IMG/VR virus record: IMGVR_UViG_3300050821_003815
Coordinates: 1-44,122 of that record
DNA: 44,122 nt
Origin: a virus
Strand: one strand, 5' to 3'
A model generated the notes under the pieces. The model was given only the letters and a program-made list of their open reading frames with translations, was not told the DNA's origin and did not search any database. Positions 32,201 through 39,339 of the stretch are shown here, piece by piece (the first letter of the stretch is position 1; every line of letters starts with the position of its first letter). Both the position numbers and the translations under genes were made by a program.

Positions 32201-33018
32201 TCGGTCCGATTGCTTACGGTATCGCCAAGAACGTTCTAGCGGCTCCGCATTCCGCTTTTACATGGGACGGCACAAACAGTCTCACGCTCACAATGGTCAT
32301 AGGCAGCGGTCCGGCAAGTGACACCACGCTCAACGTCCTCAACGGGCGCAACGCTGCAATCCTGTACCCGAGCCTAGAGGTAATACAGTTTGAAACCGTG
32401 GTCCACAACGGAGACGGCACTTACACGCTCTCGAATCTGTTACGCGGACGGCGTGGTACGGAGTGGGCGTGCGGCTCCCATACGACGGGAGAGATTGTCC
32501 TATTCCCGCTTGAGCAGGGCGGCATCAAGCACGAGCAGGGGTCTTCATCTTTGCTCAACTCGCTCCGCTATTACAAGGGCGTGACCGTGGGAGCGGACCT
32601 CAACACCGGCACTGTGCAAGAGGTTTCTCTCAAGGGACGTGACCTTATGCCCTATGCTCCGGCGCAATTCACCGGCTCTAAGGGCGGCAGTGACTTTGTG
32701 TTGACGTGGGTCCGCCGCACTCGCTTGGGCGGTCAATGGCAAGACGGTATCGGCAACGTACCCTTAAACGAAGATACGGAGTCCTATGACGTGGACATAT
32801 ACAACGGGTCAACGGTCGTAAGGACATTCTCCAATATCACGCCGCCTGGAGGTATCCCGGATAGCTGGATGAGTCCGGCACAGCCTCACGTCACGTATAC
32901 CGCCGCCGAGCAGACAACAGACTTCGGGTCTACACAGAATACAATCAAGGCGATTGTGTATCAAAACTCCGCCCAAGTGGGACGCGGATTCCCAAGTGAG
33001 AACGATTCAATAACATAG
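29215..33018 (+). CDS. Central tail-tip (GTA-type 'megatron'/gpJ-like) protein with beta-propeller-like insertion
   Basis: This 1267-aa hub protein starts with a Gly-rich hydrophobic segment (LIPGLGTAVGFALGSAIGG), then YGPRVTDMQISGATPGTVIP, the standard opening of this tail-tip family. The later part has FGADQIVSSLCQLAGI and VLYIDPNQDYQQGQMR followed by fibronectin-like and hub strands (DVIECVYDGVRLTGRV), as in the phage-tail_3/GTA TIM-barrel-like group. Between about residues 265 and 685 a long segment with recurring blade-like strands (AFAVDNQGYIWTYGTIGG; NSDGTSLLVASG; YDPTDNTLIVYTV) resembles a beta-propeller insertion, absent from most homologues. It contacts the host surface together with the fibre. 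Confidence 0.92.
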   Translation: MARIALSIAGGIIGSLIPGLGTAVGFALGSAIGGIIGSFAFPGQGQHVYGPRVTDMQISGATPGTVIPLLFGTMRLGGQIIWSNGIVETTTNTNQSAKGGPSVTQTAYTYACSFAAAFCQGEAVISRVWGDSKLIVDYSGTSNPVRGTWDSATTYNVDDLITWTDSNTYICMVANVNELPNNSNFWAQDLAATNPDISTYTLPTLYTGSETQNADPLIVSIEGATVTPAYRGVCYAVWENFPLADFGNRVPNIRAEVSTNSTEAAPLVRVPWTFNSDEPVYSVTDPQETTAFLFGAGTHVARIDLVSNTVTASGVLDISHLPFYTSGDVPTSNMTAFAVDNQGYIWTYGTIGGQQSFIKFDGWTFQAVASLNISTLVSSYAAPVFINVLVNSDGTSLLVASGLEAGGSNNVMYGVRCSDNTLVGVFSQFYVPEVTGDTFAVPVFGQHYPVIDNSANVYFLASGYHSSTTPFEAGDWYIWKISLTGGTSHFVSPGPQYTDYTRFDYTGDSSIGLGDAMLYDPTDNTLIVYTVTGAFLKIDANDGTILDTVGSASDQKFYITLAGQWQNNIIGGPNWLSANYLREGNGNGNSLVASHKGRVQNGVLWAPDVSNVDKAVVYSASDFGETTTYDLTTYTDCPILGGGNPDIYNYGNVYNTRANALVSFNATSGSTVGYPSIFPTPYALHVFYLDRVAVGGFGADQIVSSLCQLAGIAPENSDVSQLANIAVTGYPITQLGTGKDILTTLGQAYFFEGRETDFKLQFVPRGQPSLLTIPEPDLGLSADKAKLVESIGQEQDLPKDVEVLYIDPNQDYQQGQMRRVRHSKTTKSLNQTSISLPLVMTQVQAAQLADKIMWTAENERRTYKSSLYKAVYMLLDPCDVIECVYDGVRLTGRVTQATAGQNYATELLITSEDSNNYLSTATGVGNSGFIGQTIQGLAPSQLWLLDIPYLQDTDADASGNLGYYFAMAPQGSGKWKAGVLYNSSDAAVWNQIDAIVGPIAYGIAKNVLAAPHSAFTWDGTNSLTLTMVIGSGPASDTTLNVLNGRNAAILYPSLEVIQFETVVHNGDGTYTLSNLLRGRRGTEWACGSHTTGEIVLFPLEQGGIKHEQGSSSLLNSLRYYKGVTVGADLNTGTVQEVSLKGRDLMPYAPAQFTGSKGGSDFVLTWVRRTRLGGQWQDGIGNVPLNEDTESYDVDIYNGSTVVRTFSNITPPGGIPDSWMSPAQPHVTYTAAEQTTDFGSTQNTIKAIVYQNSAQVGRGFPSENDSIT

Positions 33019-33025
33019 GAGCTTT

Positions 33026-34240
33026 ATGTCTACAACCGCAAACCTTGACGTAAGTTATATTGCCTCTAACCAGAACGCCAAAGAGGTCACGGCTAACGCT
33101 GCCTTTGACGCATTTGACGGCGCTCTCGGGTCTCTGCTCGCGCACACAATGACGGACGCAGATTACATACTCAACCTCTCCGCCTCGCCTAACGAGGCGC
33201 TAGGCTATCTCGGTTACGTCTTTACAGGGACGTTGACGGCGGACCGTAATGTCATTGTCCCGAGTAACAAGAAACTATATGCGGTGTGGAACAATGCGAC
33301 TACGGACAAGAACCTAGTTGTAAAGACCGCCAGTGGTACTGGAATACCCATTGCATATAGCGCAACGGCGGCGTACGCGCTCCTCTATTGTGACGGCACT
33401 AATGTTGACGCGGTAGGAGCTTCGGGCGGCGGCTCAATCACCTTATCGGGTGACACGGACGTTAGTATCTCGGCTCCTAGCAACGGTGAAGTCTTGACCT
33501 ACAATAGCGGCTCTAGCAAGTGGGAGAATGCAGCGCCGGGCGGCGGCTCGTCCGCCTATGTCGCGCAACACACCTGGGTAGCGGCTTCCAGTCCGGTCGG
33601 CTATCCAAGCACTGCATATCTATTCGGTTTGGGTTTCAACCCGGTAGAAACCGGCAGCATGGGAACGCCGAGCTATTACACCGCGCTTCGGACTCCGGCT
33701 GCTGATACCGAGCCTTTGTCTTGGAAGTTTGCTACCTCCGCTACGGGTTCGAGTTGGCACCACCTTGAGGAGAACACTGCAGGCGGCGGTTACGGCGGAG
33801 TAATGGGAGGCAACCTTGGAGCTTTCCAAACGGTCGCCGCTCTTGAGCAGACAACCAACTGCCGCTTATGGATTGGGTTGTCTCAGCAACCCGGACTTGC
33901 TTGGGCAGACAACGGAGCCTCATACATCTATACCGCTTTCCGTTATTCCACTAATGCCGGAGACACCAACTTTCAATGTGTCACACAAAGCGGAGTCGGA
34001 ACTAACCAGACGGTAGCGGATAGCGGAATCGCAGCGGATACAGCATTTCACACTTTTGCTATCAGGTATGCCGTTAGCAGTTGGACGTTTTATATTGACG
34101 GCACGCTCGTGGGCAGTATCAATACAAACTGTCCCGCCAGCAACACCCGCATGGGTTGCATAGCCCACATTGACAACTTGGCGCTTACAAACAACGTTGC
34201 GATGGACTTAGCGTACATGATGTGGACGGGAGCTATCTAA
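33026..34240 (+). CDS. Tail fibre / receptor-binding protein
   Basis: This 404-aa protein follows the hub gene by seven bases with a TAGGAG site. The N-terminal part (SYIASNQNAKEVTANAAFDA, LNLSASPNEALGYLGYVF, LVVKTASGTGIPI) is the usual tail-attachment and shaft region of DUF2793-like fibre proteins. A Gly/Ser linker (PSNGEVLTYNSGSSKWEN) leads to a C-terminal jelly-roll domain with concanavalin-like strands (TAFHTFAIRYAVSSWTFYID and TLVGSIN). It should bind the host receptor. It is the last late gene and ends 16 bases before a strong bidirectional terminator. Confidence 0.9.
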   Translation: MSTTANLDVSYIASNQNAKEVTANAAFDAFDGALGSLLAHTMTDADYILNLSASPNEALGYLGYVFTGTLTADRNVIVPSNKKLYAVWNNATTDKNLVVKTASGTGIPIAYSATAAYALLYCDGTNVDAVGASGGGSITLSGDTDVSISAPSNGEVLTYNSGSSKWENAAPGGGSSAYVAQHTWVAASSPVGYPSTAYLFGLGFNPVETGSMGTPSYYTALRTPAADTEPLSWKFATSATGSSWHHLEENTAGGGYGGVMGGNLGAFQTVAALEQTTNCRLWIGLSQQPGLAWADNGASYIYTAFRYSTNAGDTNFQCVTQSGVGTNQTVADSGIAADTAFHTFAIRYAVSSWTFYIDGTLVGSINTNCPASNTRMGCIAHIDNLALTNNVAMDLAYMMWTGAI

Positions 34241-34256
34241 GAGGACGGAGAAAACA

Positions 34257-34281
34257 AAAAGCCGAGAGAGCCTCGGCTTTT
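34257..34281. terminator. Bidirectional terminator between the tail fibre and the leftward gene
   Basis: AAAAGCCGAG (34257-34266) pairs perfectly with CTCGGCTTTT (34272-34281) over a 5-nt loop. The A-run and the T-run make it functional in both directions, ending the late operon and the opposing gene at 34305. Confidence 0.93.
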
Positions 34282-34304
34282 CTGTTGGTAGCGGTGCAGC
34301 GTTG

Positions 34305-34709
34305 TTACGCCGCCGCTTGCACCGGAGCCGCCGCTTTCGGCTTGCTCGCTTTCTTGCTCACTGCTTTCGCTTTCGGCTTGGACTTGCGGGACATGAGCGC
34401 CTCTCGTATCTCCTTGAGCTTGGCTTTCCCGATAGCTCCGGCTTTGTTGAGCTTGGTCTCAAACTCTCTCGCCCTCGCCGTATCCCTCGCCTTGATTGCC
34501 TCTTTGTAGCGCCGTCCAAACTGAGAGACCGCTTGCGGTGAGTGACCTCCCTTGCTCCGCTTAACCTTGGTCCGGGTAACCTGGACAGGACCCTTGTCGG
34601 AGAAAGCCGCCTTGAGGCTGCTAATCTCTGCGTCTATCTTCTGCCGTGCGCTCTGCAAATTCGCTAACCGCTCCCGAAACATCTTGACCAGCTTGTCCGT
34701 TGTTACCAT
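34305..34709 (-). CDS. Coiled-coil protein with Lys/Ala-rich histone-like tail
   Basis: This 134-aa protein has an N-terminal helix (TTDKLVKMFRERLANLQ), a long charged coiled coil (residues about 10-100) and a C-terminal tail of Lys-Pro-Ala type (RKSKPKAKAVSKKASKPK) like that of histone H1-like proteins. The middle KVKRSKGGHSPQAVSQF is also strongly basic. It may bind DNA or RNA. ATG 34709 follows GGAGGG. A 9-bp inverted repeat lies upstream (34731-34764), so it is probably regulated. The gene is convergent with the tail fibre and shares its terminator. Confidence 0.8.
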   Translation of the reverse strand: MVTTDKLVKMFRERLANLQSARQKIDAEISSLKAAFSDKGPVQVTRTKVKRSKGGHSPQAVSQFGRRYKEAIKARDTARAREFETKLNKAGAIGKAKLKEIREALMSRKSKPKAKAVSKKASKPKAAAPVQAAA

Positions 34710-34730
34710 GCCTGTATTCCCTCCGGTTGA

Positions 34731-34764
34731 GATTGTAACTCTAAAACTCGCTGCCGTTACAATC
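34731..34764. promoter_or_regulatory. Operator candidate: 9-bp inverted repeat GATTGTAAC/GTTACAATC
   Basis: GATTGTAAC (34731-34739) and GTTACAATC (34756-34764) are perfect complements with a 16-bp spacer, 22 bp upstream of the start of the gene at 34709. The TTGTAAC half could also serve as part of a promoter reading leftward. The GTAAC core resembles the palindromes at 3410-3422 and 36806-36830. Confidence 0.5.
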
Positions 34765-34852
34765 CTGCTACCCGATAGCCTTTACGCTTTGCCTCATGCT
34801 CCTTTTCGTTCTTTCAAGAAGGTTAGTTCACGGCGTGAATCTTCTGCTGCTT

Positions 34853-35473
34853 TCATGGCGGCTTCGGAGCAGCCTGAACAGGTGGGGGATTGGGCTGAAT
34901 CTGTCGGGCGGCATCCTTCTGCGGCAGGGCAAAAACGCAGTCGCCAGCGTCACTTCGATAATAGTTGCGTGAGCAAGGGTCGGGTTGCTTTTGCTCTGGC
35001 TGCTTTTGCTTTGACAGCACCGAGAGAAATGCCAACGCCGAGCCCACGACGGCGAAGAAAAGAGTCGCCCACTTGCGGAACTCGTCATAGCTGGCACGGC
35101 TTTCGATCTTGATGTCACGTCGCAATTGTTGTTCAGTTTTCTTGGTGAGCAGCCAATCTCCACTTGCGTTACTGAGAGTCCAGTCATCGCTCTGTTGGTC
35201 ATAGTTAGTGGGTCTTGGCGGCACGGTGATGCCATATTTGCGAGCCTTCGCAGTCAGTCTTTCTGCTTTTCGGGCATACACAGGGTCAAGAACAGTGTCG
35301 CTCTCAAAGTGCCATTCACCGAGGAGTTCATTTCGTCTGTTCCAGTCTTTCGCTTTTTCGGCTTCGGCTACTTTCGGCGCATAATGCTGACGCAGTTTTC
35401 TATCTTGTTGCCTAGCGGTGCGGTCATCCAGCCAATCGGCGATGCGTTGAATTCTTCGGAATGGGTTTTTCAC
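34853..35473 (-). CDS. Hypothetical protein with one membrane helix
   Basis: This 206-aa protein starts at GTG 35473 behind AGGGAT; the longer frame to 35686 overlaps the next gene and is not used. Residues 1-130 are very polar and charged (NPFRRIQRIADWLDDRTARQ). A single membrane helix lies near residue 150 (LFFAVVGSALAFLSVL). The short C-terminal part contains two cysteines (DPCSRNYYRSDAGDCVF) and a Pro-rich tail (QPNPPPVQAAPKPP), which places the tail outside if the N-terminus is inside. It is the second of four leftward genes in this cluster. No family recognised. Confidence 0.7.
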   Translation of the reverse strand: MKNPFRRIQRIADWLDDRTARQQDRKLRQHYAPKVAEAEKAKDWNRRNELLGEWHFESDTVLDPVYARKAERLTAKARKYGITVPPRPTNYDQQSDDWTLSNASGDWLLTKKTEQQLRRDIKIESRASYDEFRKWATLFFAVVGSALAFLSVLSKQKQPEQKQPDPCSRNYYRSDAGDCVFALPQKDAARQIQPNPPPVQAAPKPP

Positions 35474-35583
35474 GATTGCTATCCCTGAATTTGCGTGGTC
35501 CGATTGCGCAACCTTCGGTCTCCTAAGAGCATTATAGCGAGCTGCGGAATGCTCATTTACGAGAACGGTTGATTTTGACTTGC

Positions 35584-36006
35584 TCAGTACCCCAATGCGT
35601 GGTAGCGGGTTGCCTGTTTGCTGCGTTCCAATACCATGTCCGTGAATTCTGTGATGACTTCCGAGAATTCGTGATACCTCGGGCAAGCCACGATCTGTCG
35701 CCCTGTGTCGCCGATGTTCGGGTCAAGGGTTTTGAAGATAGGGAGGTAATTGTGGAGTGCGGTGGAGAATGCAATCTCTTCTCTGTCGATCTTGGCTCGC
35801 ATGGCTGCAGCCTCTGGGTTGCTTGGATTTATTGCTTCCCATTGCATGGCGCTTTTGTAGTTCACCGTCAATACCGTTCCAGTGGCTATCATCTGGTTCT
35901 GCATGACAATAGCTTTAGACATAAGGTCGCAAGTATTCTTCGTCTGACCTACTGCAAGCGTAGAAGCAAACATCAGTGCCAATATTGCAATCACCATGTT
36001 CTTCAT
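35584..36006 (-). CDS. Secreted hypothetical protein
   Basis: This 140-aa protein begins MKNMVIAILALMFASTLAVG, a signal peptide cut near residue 20-21. The mature part is helical with two cysteines (NTCDLMSKA, VACPRYHEF) and no known domain. A ribosome site (GGAT, with GGAG a little farther upstream) precedes ATG 36006. It lies between two other leftward genes of the accessory region and ends 110 bases before the membrane-protein start at 35473. It is probably periplasmic. Confidence 0.75.
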   Translation of the reverse strand: MKNMVIAILALMFASTLAVGQTKNTCDLMSKAIVMQNQMIATGTVLTVNYKSAMQWEAINPSNPEAAAMRAKIDREEIAFSTALHNYLPIFKTLDPNIGDTGRQIVACPRYHEFSEVITEFTDMVLERSKQATRYHALGY

Positions 36007-36027
36007 ATCCTGTAATCTCCTGTTTCT

Positions 36028-36741
36028 TCACTTGCAGGTTATAGACGGGTTGCTCTCCGCTAGTCTCAGACAAGCGGTACGCTGTTTAGCTAGCCGTGAT
36101 GCTTCTCCTAGTGATACTCCGTCTCCGGTAGCTTGGAAGCCGCTTTGTGGTGCTGCCGTCTGTAAGAGTACAGGAGCGGTTGGAACAACCAATCGCACCG
36201 GAGCCGCCTCTTGGACAGGAGCCGCTTGCATCGGGGCGGGAGACGGAGCCGATTGAGCCGCCGCTTGCTGGGGAGCTTGCGGAGCAACCGGAGCGTCTAT
36301 TCTGCCGTGCTGTGCCCAATCGCTCACAATCATCGAGCAGGCGTCTTTAGACGCATTGTTGACCGTTCTTGTTGCCTTAGAGCCGAGCACGTCACCTATC
36401 CGGTTGGACACCTGGACTTGACTGTTAGTGCGGAGCAGTCCCCGATTCTGTTTTGACTCACGGTCCAGTTGTACCGTGTAATCGGCGGCGGCTTGGTTGA
36501 GCGTGACGGTTACACCAGAGCAGGACTGTTGCAAGTCCTTCGTTATTTCCATGCTTTCATCGTGGGCACCGACCGTAGAGTTAGCCCGTCCGCTGGCAAA
36601 CCAGTGATTCCCGCCGCCACTGGCGTTAGTCGCTACGTTGGTTGTGCCCTTGCCGCTAATGAATACTCGTGGTTTATCTTGAGCACTCGCCCCAAGGACG
36701 AGTGCGAGGACGAGAGCTGCGCAAGTCTGGTGTTTCATCAT
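36028..36741 (-). CDS. Secreted protein with Ala/Pro/Gln-rich linker
   Basis: This 237-aa protein starts at one of two adjacent ATGs (36741 or 36738) giving the signal peptide MKHQTCAALVLALVLGASA. The mature N-terminal domain (KPRVFISGKGTTNVATNASG, DLQQSCSGVTVTLNQAAADY) is of mixed strand-helix type and ends near residue 130 with KDACSMIVSDW. A long linker of Ala, Pro and Gln follows, then a short C-terminal segment (EASRLAKQRTACLRLAES). The layout resembles envelope-associated proteins of acidobacteria, but there is no named family. It is divergent from the accessory operon starting at 36856, with a palindrome between. Confidence 0.72.
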   Translation of the reverse strand: MMKHQTCAALVLALVLGASAQDKPRVFISGKGTTNVATNASGGGNHWFASGRANSTVGAHDESMEITKDLQQSCSGVTVTLNQAAADYTVQLDRESKQNRGLLRTNSQVQVSNRIGDVLGSKATRTVNNASKDACSMIVSDWAQHGRIDAPVAPQAPQQAAAQSAPSPAPMQAAPVQEAAPVRLVVPTAPVLLQTAAPQSGFQATGDGVSLGEASRLAKQRTACLRLAESNPSITCK

Positions 36742-36805
36742 TGCTAATAGGCTACGGCGGGCGGTGTGACGCCACAAGGACAATCCACTACACTCCTCTA
36801 GTCCT

Positions 36806-36830
36806 CGGTAACCGAATAGCTAGGTTACCG
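36806..36830. promoter_or_regulatory. Operator candidate between divergent genes: CGGTAACC/GGTTACCG
   Basis: CGGTAACC (36806-36813) and GGTTACCG (36823-36830) are perfect 8-bp inverted arms with a 9-bp spacer. They lie 26 bp before the regulator start at 36856 and 65 bp from the leftward start at 36741. GGTAACC is shared with the palindrome before the helix-turn-helix gene at 3431. Confidence 0.55.
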
Positions 36831-36855
36831 GGCGGTGTTAAAATGGCGGGACCCC

Positions 36856-37332
36856 ATGAAAACAAACGTAAGCCGCCGTCTCAACAAGCTCAAGGACACG
36901 AGCCTCAATCTCTGCAAGCGGTACATGCTCCCCGAGGCGGCGCTCAAGATTATTGAGAAAGCTGGAAAGATTCACGGGCAGCAATCGCGAGCGATACAGG
37001 TAGCGGTTGAGCTTATTTGGCATAGTCCCGGTAAACTCGTCCCCACGCCGGAATCAATCCTCAATTCCCCGAAGCTAAGCAAGACCTACAAGCTCACTCC
37101 CCGGACGGTGAGCCTCATTAACGCTCTTGCCCTCGAATACGGCACACGAGGCAACGTCCTTGCCGCATGTGCTTTGGTGTTGTCCAAGCCGGACCCTCGT
37201 AAAGGATTGGCTCCCGCTTCAGGTCCGTTGCCATCTACGATTATCTATGCCCCCGGCGAGACAGCGGAGAGCCTACTCGCAAAGGACGAGAAAGAGCTAA
37301 AGGCACGGAAGGCGAAACGTCGCAAGCGGTGA
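36856..37332 (+). CDS. Putative regulator with two ribbon-helix-helix-like repeats
   Basis: This 158-aa basic protein has two related segments: residues 24-55 (LPEAALKIIEKAGKIHGQQS and AIQVAVELIW) and 80-110 (TPRTVSLINALALEYGTRGN and VLAACALVLS). Each resembles the two-helix part of a ribbon-helix-helix domain, suggesting a fused pair that could bind DNA as a monomer. The C-terminus is a highly basic helix (KELKARKAKRRKR). ATG 36856 is used; GCGGGA lies upstream. It is the first gene of the accessory operon and follows a palindrome, so it may be its autorepressor. The domain assignment rests on pattern only. Confidence 0.65.
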   Translation: MKTNVSRRLNKLKDTSLNLCKRYMLPEAALKIIEKAGKIHGQQSRAIQVAVELIWHSPGKLVPTPESILNSPKLSKTYKLTPRTVSLINALALEYGTRGNVLAACALVLSKPDPRKGLAPASGPLPSTIIYAPGETAESLLAKDEKELKARKAKRRKR

Positions 37333-37354
37333 ACAGCGGGGAGAAGGAGACAGC

Positions 37355-38542
37355 ATGTCTTTTTCGGACGAGGTTGAGTTACATCGCATCTACGCGGGTG
37401 CGCGAGAAAACCGCAATGCCTACTTTGAGAAGCTCGCCTTGTTGGACGGCGGCACGGTTGCACTCGTAATAACCGCCGTGCTCGGACCGCTACACGGACA
37501 GATAACGCACAAGTATCTCCTCGGCGTAGGTCTCTCCGTTCTGGTACTTGCTCTGCTCCTGCTCTTACGGCGCAATTTTCTCGCTGCTCAATTCGAGTTT
37601 CACGCCGCCGCGAATACCGCAAAAGACCCGGTTTTCCTCGGTAGCTCCGAGGCAAAGAAGCGGACGAAATGGCTCACAAAAGATATTCATTACACAGAGG
37701 GTGTCGGCGTGGTGCTCTCTGCACTCGGTATCTTGCTCCTGCTCGTTGAGGTTTGGTTTCTCATCGTTGCTACACCCAGCGCCCCTCTCCCCGGAGTTGA
37801 CCCTCGCGACCTCTCGCACACGTCCCCATCTTCGCTGAGTATCGGGACTAACGTAGTAAATCAGGCGGCACCCTACGCACAGAATGACAGGACCACAAAC
37901 GAATCGAAAAGCTATTTCTCGCGCCTGTTTTCTCCCGAGAACCTCCCTAACATCGCATTGGTAGTCGTTGGCATCGGAGGCATCATAACGGCTATCTGTA
38001 CCCTCAGACTCATCAAGACGCAGACGATTGATACTGGCATAGCTGCGAATGCTGCTTTGCTTAATGCTCAAGCCGTCATAAACACTGAAAGACCCTGGCT
38101 TGTGGTGAGCGTCCACAGCGACCCGTATCTGGCGAACGGGTTCTTCTTTAGGATAACCAACAAGGGAAGGACTCCGGCGAATGTTGTCTCTGCTTACCGC
38201 GAACAGAAAATCGTTGACCTTCCAGACAGGCTACGCATACCACCAGAGTATTCCTCTCCGATGTACAGCCCGGAAGACAATCTGATAGTAGCGGACGGAA
38301 AATGGGAGGACCGTCCTTCCTTTAACCCCGAAGCCGTAATTAGTAATCCAGCCGGAGCGCGGGAAGCGTTTGAGAATGCCGCACAATTTCTCTGCTTTTA
38401 CGGGCAAGTCACCTACCGGGATAGTTTTGGACAAAGGAGCGGAGATTCCGGCGAACATTACACTCGTTGGTGTTATGTGTATGATGTTTCCCAAAAGCGG
38501 ATGGTGGTGAGCGGACCGCAGGAATATCGCGGCAAGACGTAG
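37355..38542 (+). CDS. Membrane protein with four helices and a soluble C-terminal domain
   Basis: This 395-aa protein has predicted helices at about 28-46 (GGTVALVITAVLGPL), 54-71 (LLGVGLSVLVLALLLLL), 117-140 and 194-215 (IALVVVGIGGIITAIC). The first 27 residues and the loop between helices 2 and 3 are cytoplasmic-type and charged. A C-terminal soluble domain of about 165 residues begins with AQAVINTERPWLVVSV and contains FFRITNKGRTPANVV, a beta-sandwich pattern seen in many uncharacterised bacterial membrane proteins. GGAG-AAGGAG gives a strong ribosome site. It is the second gene of the operon and could be a membrane effector or sensor. Confidence 0.8.
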   Translation: MSFSDEVELHRIYAGARENRNAYFEKLALLDGGTVALVITAVLGPLHGQITHKYLLGVGLSVLVLALLLLLRRNFLAAQFEFHAAANTAKDPVFLGSSEAKKRTKWLTKDIHYTEGVGVVLSALGILLLLVEVWFLIVATPSAPLPGVDPRDLSHTSPSSLSIGTNVVNQAAPYAQNDRTTNESKSYFSRLFSPENLPNIALVVVGIGGIITAICTLRLIKTQTIDTGIAANAALLNAQAVINTERPWLVVSVHSDPYLANGFFFRITNKGRTPANVVSAYREQKIVDLPDRLRIPPEYSSPMYSPEDNLIVADGKWEDRPSFNPEAVISNPAGAREAFENAAQFLCFYGQVTYRDSFGQRSGDSGEHYTRWCYVYDVSQKRMVVSGPQEYRGKT

Positions 38543-38610
38543 GAGGCTGCATTTGCATTGGCTGCTCGGCTCCAGTTGAAGGACGGAGAAATAAACCTTT
38601 AGGTAGCATT

Positions 38611-39297
38611 ATGGCTAAGAGAACTCTTGACAAGAAAAATCTCGGACAGCATGAAGATTGGTACGGTAACAACGCAGCCATGCGTTGTCCGGTGTGCGGC
38701 AAGCTATTCATAGTCTCTCGTTTCATTGCAAAGGGGCAACGGCGATGCCCAAAGTGTCTGAGGTCCACAGCACAGATAACAAGTGAGCAGGTAACGATTG
38801 AGTGGTCGGATGCAGAAAACAAACCAAGCGTTAGCACACGGAAAGAACTGGAGAACGATAAGAGGTTGGACGAGTTTATCAACGTGGTCAATGAAGGCGG
38901 CGCTATTCGTCATCGTAGCATTGCTGCCAAATTGCCGAGAACGGACAAAGTTGCATTCATCGAACGTGGGGGAAATATGGTAGCGGTCGCAGCCATAAAG
39001 ACTGCTAGTCCGAAATATGCAAAGAAACTCACGAAGCGAAGCGGTTACCAACTATCCGGGGACATTCCAGAACTGGGGTATATCGCTGTTCTCTGTGATT
39101 GGCGAGGCTTACATTTGTCAACCGAGGTAGCAGAGAAAATCCTCTCTGACTTCGGTAGGGGGAAGTTGTTTGCCACTACGAGCAGTCCGCAGATAAAGCG
39201 CATTCTTGCTAACAGCGATTTTACAATGGTCGGACGGGAGTGGAAGGACAAGAATCTTAGTCATAAGTTGTCTCTCTGGATTAGAAAAACGAAGTGA
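38611..39297 (+). CDS. Zinc-ribbon and GNAT acetyltransferase-like fusion
   Basis: This 228-aa protein opens with a zinc ribbon (Cys26, Cys29 in RCPVCGKLF; Cys46, Cys49 in RCPKCLR). After a charged helix, residues about 95-228 follow a GNAT pattern: GGNMVAVAAIKTASPKY as the central strand, ELGYIAVLCDWRGLHLS in place of the acetyl-CoA loop, KLFATTSSPQIKRILANSDF and the closing VGREWKDKNLSHKLSLWI. The pyrophosphate-binding RGxGL motif is degenerate (WRGLHLS), so coenzyme binding is uncertain. Possible roles are acetylation of a protein or RNA, or a non-catalytic binding domain. Third gene of the operon. Confidence 0.68.
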   Translation: MAKRTLDKKNLGQHEDWYGNNAAMRCPVCGKLFIVSRFIAKGQRRCPKCLRSTAQITSEQVTIEWSDAENKPSVSTRKELENDKRLDEFINVVNEGGAIRHRSIAAKLPRTDKVAFIERGGNMVAVAAIKTASPKYAKKLTKRSGYQLSGDIPELGYIAVLCDWRGLHLSTEVAEKILSDFGRGKLFATTSSPQIKRILANSDFTMVGREWKDKNLSHKLSLWIRKTK

Positions 39298-39339
39298 TGA
39301 TATACGCCTGTAAAACGTTGAGTTAGGAATATACGGTTT

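Noticed and set aside
35473-35686. N-terminal extension of the leftward membrane-protein gene
   Set aside because: It overlaps the end of the secreted-protein gene at 35584 and lacks a ribosome site; GTG 35473 fits better.
36469-36747. Plus-strand frames opposite the secreted protein at 36028-36741
   Set aside because: They mirror a gene with a clear signal peptide and have no start signals of their own.
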